Shown: piece after piece, positions 14,565 to 22,565 of the stretch
Numbering within the stretch: the first letter of the stretch is position 1
Layout of the letters: each line of letters starts with the position of its first letter
Source: Micavibrio aeruginosavorus
Lineage (GTDB): Bacteria; Pseudomonadota; Alphaproteobacteria; Micavibrionales; Micavibrionaceae
Assembly (NCBI GenBank): GCA_003241285.1
Contig: QFOT01000007.1
Span: forward strand, 1 to 30,388
Direction: 5' to 3'
DNA length: 30,388 bases
Position numbers and translations under genes: made by a program
Notes under the pieces: model-generated
Told to the model about the DNA's origin: nothing
Database searches by the model: none
What the model saw: the letters and a program-made list of their open reading frames with translations, nothing else

Positions 14565-17258
14565 ATGGAATTGCTTATTATCGCTGCGGTTATATGGGGA
14601 ATTATCTTATTAATTACCCCGATAATGGTTTTTAACGTCAAATCCAGCATCGCTCGTCTGAATAAAGAGATATCAGTTCTGCGCCAAAAGATTGAGCGTC
14701 TTGAGGGGGCGGATCTGGTCGTACAACCGAAAACTCCCGCGCCGGAGGTTCTGCCGCAAATCATTCCGGCTCCGGCAGTATATGAAAGTCACGAGGTTAC
14801 AGAAACCGAATTGCGTGAACATGAAGAATATATTCAGTCCAAGACGCATAAGTCGCAAAATTCTAACATTTCCAAAGAAAATAATTCCGTAGAATTCAAG
14901 CTGGGAAGCAAGCTTCCTGTATGGATTGGGGCGATCTGCCTGATCTGCGCCGGATTCTATCTCGTCAAATATTCAATCGAAGCCGGATGGTTCGGGCCTG
15001 CCGCACGCACCTTTATGGGCGGCATATTCGGCATAGGTCTATTGGTTGCCAGCCATATATTGTCAGCTAGAAAACATATCGCCAATTCAGAGCGGATTTC
15101 ACAAGGCCTTGCCGGCGCAGGACTTGTCACGCTGTATTTCGTTTTATACGCGGCGGTTAATCTTTATCAATTATTGCCGGGTCCGGTCGGCTTTGTCGGC
15201 ATGGCGGTGGTTACAGCTGGCGCTATTATACTTTCTGTACGCCATGGGCAGCCGATTGCAATTTTTGCCCTTGTCGGTGGCTTGTTAACGCCAGCTTTGA
15301 TTAGCAGCGATCAGCCAAGCGCTATTATCCTGTTCTCTTATTTATTAATGATGAGCACGGGCATATTATTCATGCTGGCCCGACAGGGCTGGTGGATGTT
15401 GGCGAATTTCGTCGTCATGGGATTTTTTACCTGGGTTGGGATCTGGAATATAACCAGTTTTGTCGATAGCGACAGATGGGCTGTAATCCTGTTTCCGATG
15501 CTGCTCCTTTCGTCGGTTTTATTTATCACGCGGAAATATACGCGTGAGAATTCTTCCGAGCCTCATATTCTTGCATTGAACAGTCTTTCGGTCATCGGTG
15601 CCTGTCTTTCTATCCTCTGGATAGAATCCAGATTGCATTTATCCCTTTTCGACTGGTCGATGATGGGGCTGTTAAGCCTGATCTGTATCGGGCTGACTTA
15701 TTTTCGCGGCGGGTTTTACGAGAAACTGTTATGGGTCAAGCTTGGCACGGACATTTTACTATTTTTCTTCTGGTCGCGACTGGCAAGTACAGGAGATACG
15801 CTTCTTGTCACTGCAGTGGCTGCAGCATTATATGGGGCATTGCCGTATTTCATCATGCGCCGCGTCAGCGATATCCGTCCATGGGCAGGACTTCAGGCGA
15901 TATCCTTAATCGCCCTGTACCTGGTTTCCTATTTCCATCTGAAAGCCGATATCGTGAATGCGGATCAGATATGGGCTTTTGCCGCAGTGCTTCTTGCAGG
16001 CGGTTTTGTTCATCAAACGATGGAAATCAACCAAACGTACAGTGCCAATGGCAGAATGCGTGATCTTGTCATGGCAATTTACGCCACTGCTGCGACATCG
16101 TTCCTGTCTTTCGGCTTGTGCATTATCCTGCCTCAAACATATATCCCGATGGCATTCGCGCTGGAGGTTCTGGCCATTATATGGATCTGGCGTCAAACCG
16201 GATTTGCGTTCCTGCAAAAACTTGGCGTTGCTCTGGCCGTGGTTTTTGTCCTGATAAATTTGAAGTATATCGCCTTGTTCATTCAAGCGATGGCGGCTAG
16301 CCTATATGGGGATACCGTATCAAATAATGATCTGGTTCTTGGTGATGACATCGTTTTGTCAAGATTCTTGCTTCCCGCATTGATTATGGGGGCAAGTTTC
16401 TATCTCTCGGTCAAGGAAAGAAACGATGGCGGCCTCCTTTCTAAGTTGTCGTTTACAGTCGCGGCCTCGTTATTGCTATCCTGTATATATATATTTATCA
16501 GGCTGTGCTTCGTTGGCAGTTATAGCGATGTATTTACAGTAGAGGCTGGATTTATAGAGCGGGGATTGATCACGGCTATATTCGCCCTTTGCGGTTTTGC
16601 AATCCTGTATTTGACTAAATTCTTCTCGGCGAAATTCTATGCAAATGTTGCCTTGGTTGCGTTTAATATTGCTCTGTTCAGGATTATTTATTTCGATCTT
16701 TTCCTGCATAATCCTTATTTCAACAATGACCAGAATGTCGGGGGATGGCCGCTTTTAAATGGCGTTACGATGGTCTACGGCTTTGGCAGTGTAGCTTGCA
16801 TTCTTGCGGCCCGGAATCTTTCCGCTATTCGCGAAAACGAATTTTTGAGAAAGCTTTATAAGCTGACATCTGTTGTATTGTTGTTCGTCTTTACCACATT
16901 CACCATTCGTCAATGGTTCAATGGAGCTATCCTGGCGAAGGGAGGATCAGGAAAAATTCTCACGCATGTCCCGCTCTATACCGAAAGCTCGGGTAACATG
17001 GAATTATACAGCTATTCCATTATCTGGCTGCTGACAGCAATTGCACTCGTCTCTTACGGGTTGTGGCGGGATAACAGAGAGATCAGGCTTGCGTCACTCG
17101 GCTTTATGGTGCTGACGATCGGCAAGGTCTTCTTTATCGATGCCGCACAACTGACAGGGCTTTACAGGATATTCTCTTTCCTTGGCCTTGGCATATGCCT
17201 GATTGGACTGAGCTATTTCTATACGAAATTCATTCTCAGAGGCAAAAGTGACGCTTAA
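14565..17258 (+). CDS. DUF2339 multi-spanning membrane protein
   Basis: 897 residues from ATG 14565, which has a GGGGG four bases upstream; an upstream in-frame TTG at 14526 is less convincing. An N-terminal membrane helix (about 2-22) is followed by a coiled-coil segment with KEISVLRQKIERLE and a low-complexity linker (about 50-105). About 25 hydrophobic segments then fill the rest. This layout is the DUF2339 family, whose function is unknown. Its close head-to-head arrangement with flhF across a perfect CtrA box is the most useful hint about its use: it may be under the same control. It is convergent with the methyltransferase gene, with a four-base overlap at a shared TTAA. Confidence 0.85.
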   Translation: MELLIIAAVIWGIILLITPIMVFNVKSSIARLNKEISVLRQKIERLEGADLVVQPKTPAPEVLPQIIPAPAVYESHEVTETELREHEEYIQSKTHKSQNSNISKENNSVEFKLGSKLPVWIGAICLICAGFYLVKYSIEAGWFGPAARTFMGGIFGIGLLVASHILSARKHIANSERISQGLAGAGLVTLYFVLYAAVNLYQLLPGPVGFVGMAVVTAGAIILSVRHGQPIAIFALVGGLLTPALISSDQPSAIILFSYLLMMSTGILFMLARQGWWMLANFVVMGFFTWVGIWNITSFVDSDRWAVILFPMLLLSSVLFITRKYTRENSSEPHILALNSLSVIGACLSILWIESRLHLSLFDWSMMGLLSLICIGLTYFRGGFYEKLLWVKLGTDILLFFFWSRLASTGDTLLVTAVAAALYGALPYFIMRRVSDIRPWAGLQAISLIALYLVSYFHLKADIVNADQIWAFAAVLLAGGFVHQTMEINQTYSANGRMRDLVMAIYATAATSFLSFGLCIILPQTYIPMAFALEVLAIIWIWRQTGFAFLQKLGVALAVVFVLINLKYIALFIQAMAASLYGDTVSNNDLVLGDDIVLSRFLLPALIMGASFYLSVKERNDGGLLSKLSFTVAASLLLSCIYIFIRLCFVGSYSDVFTVEAGFIERGLITAIFALCGFAILYLTKFFSAKFYANVALVAFNIALFRIIYFDLFLHNPYFNNDQNVGGWPLLNGVTMVYGFGSVACILAARNLSAIRENEFLRKLYKLTSVVLLFVFTTFTIRQWFNGAILAKGGSGKILTHVPLYTESSGNMELYSYSIIWLLTAIALVSYGLWRDNREIRLASLGFMVLTIGKVFFIDAAQLTGLYRIFSFLGLGICLIGLSYFYTKFILRGKSDA

Positions 17259-18037
17259 ATCTGGCCAATAAGGCCGATATATTTGCCATTGTAACTGATG
17301 ACCTGCCATGGCTTGCCTTTATGCTGGGCAAGAAGGTCGTGGAAATGGCAGTTGTCCTGAATGTCGTCCATGATAATCAACGCATCTGGCGCAAGGCGCG
17401 GCGTGACGAGGCGCATAGCCCGGCTCCGGCCTTTATAGGATTTATCGGAATCGTAATGGAAGATATCGATGCGGCTGGCGCGGGCGAGGATGACCGGCAG
17501 GTTTGAATCGTCGCCTTCGAGCAACAGCGACCAGCGCTCTTTTAAATTCCTGTCGACAACTACGCCGACATATTGTTCCGGATTCTTTAGACGGAAATAC
17601 GGGAAGTCCGAGGAATAAAGATGGCCTTTGCCGTTTTTCTCCAAAGCGGACAAGAAGGTCGCAGAGGAGAAACCCGCTGCGACGCCCGTTTCGACGATTA
17701 CAGTCGGCTGGCGCAGGCGTGTGACAAGATACAGAAAAGGAACGCCGCCGCCGCCGCCGAGATCATGCGGAATTTTTGAAAGAACGGCATCTGCGGTGAC
17801 CGAAAGATTTTGCGTGAATTCTCTGGCTTCGGATACAAGCGTTAAATCGAAGCGCTTGAGATAGGCGTCCATATCGACGGCGTTGGCTTCGAGCCAGTTT
17901 TTGTACGCGGCATCCGACAGGGAGCCTTTCTGGTCCATGAAACGTCGCCCGAGCTTGGTCGCCATAACGGCGGCTTTGGACGGATTGAGAGCCGATTGAA
18001 CGATGTTCTGAAGGGATTTTAAGGATGCTTGTGCCAT
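17255..18037 (-). CDS. Class I SAM-dependent methyltransferase
   Basis: 260 residues from ATG 18037; a TTG two codons upstream is possible. The Rossmann motif I VIVETGVAAGFSSATFL lies at about 113-129. It is followed by LYSSDFPYF, IDIFHYDSDKSYKG and the MDDIQDN segment, an arrangement like the Methyltransf_24 group. About 95 N-terminal residues are helical and unrecognised; a run of Gly (HDLGGGGG) precedes the domain. Members of this group often modify small molecules or glycans, but the substrate here is unknown. No Shine-Dalgarno sequence is evident. Confidence 0.85.
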   Translation of the reverse strand: MAQASLKSLQNIVQSALNPSKAAVMATKLGRRFMDQKGSLSDAAYKNWLEANAVDMDAYLKRFDLTLVSEAREFTQNLSVTADAVLSKIPHDLGGGGGVPFLYLVTRLRQPTVIVETGVAAGFSSATFLSALEKNGKGHLYSSDFPYFRLKNPEQYVGVVVDRNLKERWSLLLEGDDSNLPVILARASRIDIFHYDSDKSYKGRSRAMRLVTPRLAPDALIIMDDIQDNCHFHDLLAQHKGKPWQVISYNGKYIGLIGQI

Positions 18038-18075
18038 AGGCAATGTCTAGCGGATAGGGGTGGTTTTGGCAAATT

Positions 18076-18957
18076 TTATGCGGCGATGGCCATCGAGGCT
18101 TGAGGATAAGTCACGCCGGGTCGTGACAAGGCGGCTAAATGAGCCAATCTTTGATTTTCCAGTCGTGATATTAGTTCTATTCTTTCTTCAGCAGAGCCGC
18201 TTAGGAATTCCCTTATATTGCTTTCAAAATCATGAGCGTCGACTTCACCCGGATTGCACAGGTAAGATGAGTGCGTTTTATTCAAATAATAATCGCCGCG
18301 GCTGCTGAGTTTCATAATGCAGGCAATATCACGATACTCCGCGCAAGGGTGATTTTGCGACATGCTGTCCTGATATGTATGACGCGCTTCATGAAAAGCT
18401 GTAACGGCGGCTTCGATAAAACCTCGATGGAAAGTCGTGACCATGTTCGACCTGGTGTTCTTTTGAACATTTATATAGATGGTTCTGTTCTCCAGGTCGT
18501 GGCTTCCATTCGATAAGGTCGCCATATTTTTATGGCCTATTTTCGCCTTTCTAAAAACCCTGCGAAGCGTGTCTTTTTCATGCCCGTAGATTTCGGCGGC
18601 GAGGGCATTGCATTTTTCAAGGGCTTTCCATCTGTTGACAACTGTGTCTGTTTCTCCTGACGGTAAGTCCAGATTTTCAAGTGCCCGCATCAACTCAATG
18701 CGTTTGGCCAAGTCTTCGGCGCGGAACTGGTGATTGCTTTCAGGTTTATAGGCTTTGTAGAGAGGGATCAGAATGTGGTAATCGGCTTTGGATTTATCCA
18801 GTCGCCTGAGTGCCGTGGCAATGTCATGAGTTGTATAGGATTTGAAATAGTTCCTGTTTTGGCTCAAGGCTGTTTTCAGTTGCGCCGCGTAGGCGCTGCC
18901 GCGCAATACCGGCGTTGAAATATTCTGGGATTGCCACTCATCAGTAAGAAAAGCCAA
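18076..18957 (-). CDS. Predicted zinc metalloprotein with HExxH motif, unknown family
   Basis: 293 residues from a TTG start. The central feature is FHEARHTYQ (H189, E190, H193), followed some 45 residues later by NPGEVDAHDFE (E238). HExxH plus a downstream Glu in an NPxExDA context is a metallopeptidase-like arrangement seen in several uncharacterised families. No signal peptide or membrane segment is visible, so it is probably cytoplasmic. The N-terminal half is helical and charged and is not recognised. The reading frame has no ATG before M90. The TTG is weakly supported, and the frame is open only a little further upstream, so the 5' end may be truncated. It is co-directional with the methyltransferase gene. 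Confidence 0.62.
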   Translation of the reverse strand: MAFLTDEWQSQNISTPVLRGSAYAAQLKTALSQNRNYFKSYTTHDIATALRRLDKSKADYHILIPLYKAYKPESNHQFRAEDLAKRIELMRALENLDLPSGETDTVVNRWKALEKCNALAAEIYGHEKDTLRRVFRKAKIGHKNMATLSNGSHDLENRTIYINVQKNTRSNMVTTFHRGFIEAAVTAFHEARHTYQDSMSQNHPCAEYRDIACIMKLSSRGDYYLNKTHSSYLCNPGEVDAHDFESNIREFLSGSAEERIELISRLENQRLAHLAALSRPGVTYPQASMAIAA

Positions 18958-19392
18958 AAAAGTCCGACCCTGTTGAATTAACCATGCTTCTAACGCATGG
19001 CTGTTATGATTCGTTCCAGAATATCAGAAAATACTTATATCGATGAGGGGCGGAATGTGATGCGGCGCAGAATATTAACAATAGCTTGTGTTTCGGAGAA
19101 ACAATGACTTAGCAGGGGGTCTATCAGTTCAATTGGCTATTTTTTTCAATTTTTTTATTTCTGTCCCCGCCGGATGCTCCTTGGGGATGGCCGAAAAACG
19201 GCATGGCTTTTCAAGGTAAAGCCTAACGCTATAAACATGGCGCTATTTTTAACATAAGTCAATGGTTATGGGTTGGGGTAGTATCTCAGTTTACTTTTAT
19301 ATGCCTACTCCGTGAAAGCGGGGGTCTGGCGATGTAAAGATAGATCCCCGCTTTCGCGGGGAAAACAAGGGAAGAGAATTTAAACTTAGATC
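18958..19392. other. Long intergenic region with hairpins and possible element remnant
   Basis: About 435 bases without a credible gene. Visible items are: a perfect hairpin CCATGC-TTCTAAC-GCATGG (18982-19000); long T-runs at 19140-19165; three successive hairpins around 19163-19220 (CCCC...GGGG with CTCCTT in the loop, GCCG-AAAAA-CGGC and GGCTTT-TCAAGGT-AAAGCC); a GCGCTATTTTT stretch; and a twin-hairpin repeat at 19306-19365. A small structured RNA or the scar of an insertion are both possible. Neither can be shown here. Confidence 0.4.
19306..19365. repeat. Twin-hairpin intergenic repeat, copy 3
   Basis: The right hairpin CCCCGC-TTTC-GCGGGG (19346-19361) is perfect; the left partner ACTCCGTGAAAGCGGGGG (about 19308-19324) is decayed. 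It shares the inverted layout and GGGGAAAA edge of the copies at 3457 and 28721. It lies just after the stop of the VOC gene. Confidence 0.65.
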
Positions 19393-19821
19393 CTACCGGG
19401 TTTGGATGTTTCGCTCTCCAAGATCCTGCGCAAAGCGGAGAAGATAGCCGTCAGGATCCTGAACCAGGAATTGGCGATTACCGAGATGGAGGTTTTCAGC
19501 GCGATACCATTTTTCTTCGATCTCGTGAAAGATGGAATGGCCTGAATTTTTGATACGCTCATAGAGCGCGTCAACGTTATCTGTATCGATCTGGATATTG
19601 ATGCCGCGCCCGAAAGGTTTTTGCATCTCAGCCGTTTGCCAGCGCGAGCCGCCTTCAGGCATTTGATCGATCATCAATTGCGAGCCTTGGTATTCCAGCA
19701 TCGCGAAATTTTCTTCGACGCGGTCATAGAGAATTTTAAAGCCCAGAATATCGACATAGAATTTCCGGCTGGCTTCGTAATTAGAAATGCAAAGTTCGGG
19801 GATAAGCGAATGGAGTTTCAT
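19393..19821 (-). CDS. VOC family protein (bleomycin-resistance-like)
   Basis: 142 residues with two beta-alpha-beta-beta-beta modules. SLIPELCISNYEASRKFYVDILGF opens the first (about 5-28), and FGRGINIQIDTDNVDALYERIK and FLVQDPDGYLLRFAQ mark the second. This matches the glyoxalase/bleomycin-resistance/dioxygenase superfamily; whether it binds a drug, a metal or a metabolite is not clear. Its ATG begins on the base directly after the flhA stop codon (TAAATG on the minus strand), so its translation is very likely coupled to flhA. That is an odd partner for a flagellar export gene. A twin-hairpin repeat follows it. Confidence 0.85.
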   Translation of the reverse strand: MKLHSLIPELCISNYEASRKFYVDILGFKILYDRVEENFAMLEYQGSQLMIDQMPEGGSRWQTAEMQKPFGRGINIQIDTDNVDALYERIKNSGHSIFHEIEEKWYRAENLHLGNRQFLVQDPDGYLLRFAQDLGERNIQTR

Positions 19822-21921
19822 TTAAACATTCCCGAGCGTTTTAATCCGGGCTTTCGGGTGAATTTCGTTTTGCGACATCACGACAGTTGCCGGGCGGAAG
19901 CGTTCGATGACGGAGCGCACATAAGGGCGGATACCGGGCGAGGTAAGAAGGACCGGACTTTCGCCTGATGAAGCGAAGCGGTCGAAGACGGAGCGGACAT
20001 TGGTAATAAATTCCTGCAAGATAGAAGGCGCCATGGCGAGTTGCTTGTCTTCGCGGTCGCCGATCAGCGAGTCAACGAAAGCCTGCTCCCAGCGCGGCGA
20101 CAACGTGACCAATGGCACATGACCATGGATGTTAAGATTGGCTTCGCAAATCTGGCGCGACAGACGAGCGCGAACATGTTCGGTGATCAGGCCGACATTC
20201 TTGGTATAGGTCGTGGCTTCGGCCACGCCTTCGAGAATGGTCGGCAAGTCGCGAATGGAAACGCGCTCTGAAACGAGATTTTGTAGCACTCTCTGCAAAC
20301 CGCCAACTGTGATCTGGTTCGGCACGACATCTGCGACGAGCTTCTGGTATTCCTGCGGCAATTCATTCAACAGGCGCTGGGTTTCGCTATAGGATAGGAG
20401 ATCGGACATATTGTCCTTGATGATCTCGGTTATATGCGTCGTGACGACAGTCGAGGTGTCGACGACCGTATAGCCTTTGAAATGCGCTTCTTCGCGGTAA
20501 CGCTCGTCGATCCACATGGCGGGCAGGCCAAAGGTCGGCTCAACGGTACTTTCGCCGGGAAGGGCGATGGGCTCTCCCGCCGGGTCCATGCACATCAGCA
20601 TGCCGGGACGGACTTCCCCGCGACCCGCTTCGATTTCCTTGATACGGACTGTGTATGTATTGGCGGGCAATTGCAGATTATCCTGAATGCGCACGGCTGG
20701 AAGAATATAGCCCATATCCTCGGCAAGCTGGCGGCGCAGTCCCTTGATCTGGTCGGGCAGGCGCATACCTGCTTCGCCCTGCACGAGCGGCAGTAGCGCA
20801 TAGCCAAGTTCAAGGCGGATCGTATCCATGGCCAGGGATTTCGAGATCGGTTCCTCGGCGGGCTTGGCGGCCTGTGTAATGGCCAGTTGATCCGCGACTT
20901 TTGTTTCCTTGATAATCTCGTCACGCTTGAAAGACTGATAGGCGATGAAGCCAGTAATTGCGGAAAGGAATACGAATGGCAAAAGCGGCATGCCCGGAAT
21001 AAGGCCGAAAGCCAGAATAAGAACGGAAGAGGCGGCCAGCGCGCGGGGGTAGCGGCTGAACTGGTCGATAAGCGCTTCGTCGGCTGAGCCTTCGACGCCC
21101 GCTTTGGAGACGAGAAGACCTGCCGCGACAGAAACAACAAGCGCCGGAATTTGTGAGACGAGGCCGTCACCGATAGACAGCACGGTATAGGTCTGCGCTG
21201 AATCCGCGAGTGACATATCATGCACGGCAGAGCCGATAATAATGCCGCCGATCAGGTTGATAAATACGATCAGAAGGCCGGCTATGGCATCTCCGCGCAC
21301 GAATTTCGCCGCACCGTCCATCGCCCCGAAAAACGTGCTTTCCTGCTGTAATTCGGCACGTTTGATTTTAGCTTCTTCTTCGGTGATAAGTCCCGCCGAC
21401 ATATCGCTGTCGATCGCCATTTGTTTGCCGGGCATGGCGTCCAAGCTGAAACGGGCTGCGACTTCGGCGATACGGCCAGAACCTTTTGTAATAACGATAA
21501 AATTGACGATCACAAGAATGGCGAAAACGATACCGCCGACGACGTAATTATCGCGGATCATGAAGGTTCCGAAGGCCTCGATAATGTGACCTGCGGCATC
21601 TTTGCCGTTTTGTCCTTCGGACAAGATCAACCGTGTCGAGGTAATGTTGAGGCCGAGCCGCATGGCAGTTGTAATCAAAAGAATTGTCGGGAAGGTTGAG
21701 AATTCAAGCGGTCTTTTGATGAAAAGAGTTATCATCAAAACCATCATTGAAAGCGTGATCGAGATCGCAAGGCCCATATCGACAATTGCCGGGGGCATAG
21801 GGACCATCATAAACATTAGGATAATGACGATACCGAGAGCGAGTGCGAAATCTCCGCGCAGCAGGACGCTGGCGGCTGATTTAGGATTACTCATGTTTGC
21901 TGGTAGGGACGGTGGCGGCAT
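19822..21921 (-). CDS. flhA: Flagellar export gate protein FlhA
   Basis: Inner-membrane subunit of the flagellar type III export gate; its cytoplasmic ring binds FliI/FliJ and chaperone-substrate complexes. The 699 residues have about eight membrane segments in the first 330 residues. The FHIPEP signature region is visible as RFSLDAMPGKQMAIDSD, and the large cytoplasmic domain follows (about 350-699). Length fits the family. Translation may begin at ATG 21921 or at ATG 21894 (MSNPKSAAS); neither has a clear Shine-Dalgarno sequence. It lies downstream of flbD on the same strand, but with a 644-base gap containing an opposite-strand gene, so it probably has its own promoter. Confidence 0.97.
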   Translation of the reverse strand: MPPPSLPANMSNPKSAASVLLRGDFALALGIVIILMFMMVPMPPAIVDMGLAISITLSMMVLMITLFIKRPLEFSTFPTILLITTAMRLGLNITSTRLILSEGQNGKDAAGHIIEAFGTFMIRDNYVVGGIVFAILVIVNFIVITKGSGRIAEVAARFSLDAMPGKQMAIDSDMSAGLITEEEAKIKRAELQQESTFFGAMDGAAKFVRGDAIAGLLIVFINLIGGIIIGSAVHDMSLADSAQTYTVLSIGDGLVSQIPALVVSVAAGLLVSKAGVEGSADEALIDQFSRYPRALAASSVLILAFGLIPGMPLLPFVFLSAITGFIAYQSFKRDEIIKETKVADQLAITQAAKPAEEPISKSLAMDTIRLELGYALLPLVQGEAGMRLPDQIKGLRRQLAEDMGYILPAVRIQDNLQLPANTYTVRIKEIEAGRGEVRPGMLMCMDPAGEPIALPGESTVEPTFGLPAMWIDERYREEAHFKGYTVVDTSTVVTTHITEIIKDNMSDLLSYSETQRLLNELPQEYQKLVADVVPNQITVGGLQRVLQNLVSERVSIRDLPTILEGVAEATTYTKNVGLITEHVRARLSRQICEANLNIHGHVPLVTLSPRWEQAFVDSLIGDREDKQLAMAPSILQEFITNVRSVFDRFASSGESPVLLTSPGIRPYVRSVIERFRPATVVMSQNEIHPKARIKTLGNV

Positions 21922-22035
21922 TGGTTAATATGTTACCGCAAAATCGTTAAATTGAATATATGCCTTATCCGAAAGGCTTGAATTTATGTTTCCATATAAG
22001 TATAAGCGATTGCGATTAACCTGATTGAGTAATTT

Positions 22036-22401
22036 ATGCCCGTATATAAAGACCCAAACGTTCCAGAAGATGCATCAGACCTTGATTATTTTCGATGGGT
22101 TCGGCTCAACGCCGATCTTCAGGGCGGCGGCATAACCTGTATTTATAATGGCTATTCGCGAAGGCTGGCGGCAAAAGGGATATCGGAATTCAAGGCTCTA
22201 CCGTCACGCAGTATCAAGAAAATGACAGGCAAAGGGGATTTGACCGAAGTCTACATTGAATGCTGCCTGGGACAGGACATGGGTACTTACGTGCTAGATA
22301 GCAGTGTAGGCGAAATCATCGAGGCTCTGGAGCGGGAAGGTTTGCCAATACCGCAAACCACTATCAGCTGGAATGAAAATCCGTCTTTAGTTGCCCGTTA
22401 A
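22036..22401 (+). CDS. Hypothetical protein
   Basis: 121 residues, soluble, with no signal peptide or membrane segment. The N-terminal part is acidic (VPEDASDLDYFRWVRLNADLQ). The middle contains a Gly-rich turn GGGITCIYNGY and a basic patch (RSIKKMTGKG), and the end is acidic and proline-bearing. It is the only plus-strand gene among minus-strand flagellar genes here, set between flhA and flbD. No ribosome binding site is obvious. I recognise no family; the mixed, non-repetitive composition argues for a real gene. Confidence 0.55.
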   Translation: MPVYKDPNVPEDASDLDYFRWVRLNADLQGGGITCIYNGYSRRLAAKGISEFKALPSRSIKKMTGKGDLTEVYIECCLGQDMGTYVLDSSVGEIIEALEREGLPIPQTTISWNENPSLVAR

Positions 22402-22491
22402 AAAACCAATCAGAAAAAGCCACAGCGCCATCGGCAAGACAACAAATCCTGTAATGCGCAGCATAAGTAGAGTTGCAAGTTCTCTGTTCAT
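22387..22491 (-). CDS. Possible 34-residue single-span membrane protein
   Basis: ATG at 22491 to TAA at 22387. It begins MNRELATLLMLRITGF, continues with one strongly hydrophobic stretch (about residues 13-31, VVLPMALWLFLIGFL) and ends TGN. A CAGGG lies just before the ATG. It lies 74 bases downstream of flbD on the same strand and overlaps the end of the convergent hypothetical gene by 15 bases. Small size makes chance occurrence possible. Confidence 0.35.
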   Translation of the reverse strand: MNRELATLLMLRITGFVVLPMALWLFLIGFLTGN

Positions 22492-22565
22492 GCCCTGACT
22501 TTAGCTTGATTCGATTCGGCTCAAAAGCAGATGATGTGCTGCGTTGCCGCTATTGCGATGCGATA

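Noticed and set aside
20595..21221. Long alternative frame inside flhA
   Set aside because: Ser/Arg/Pro-rich translation typical of a shifted frame; flhA is clearly the real gene.
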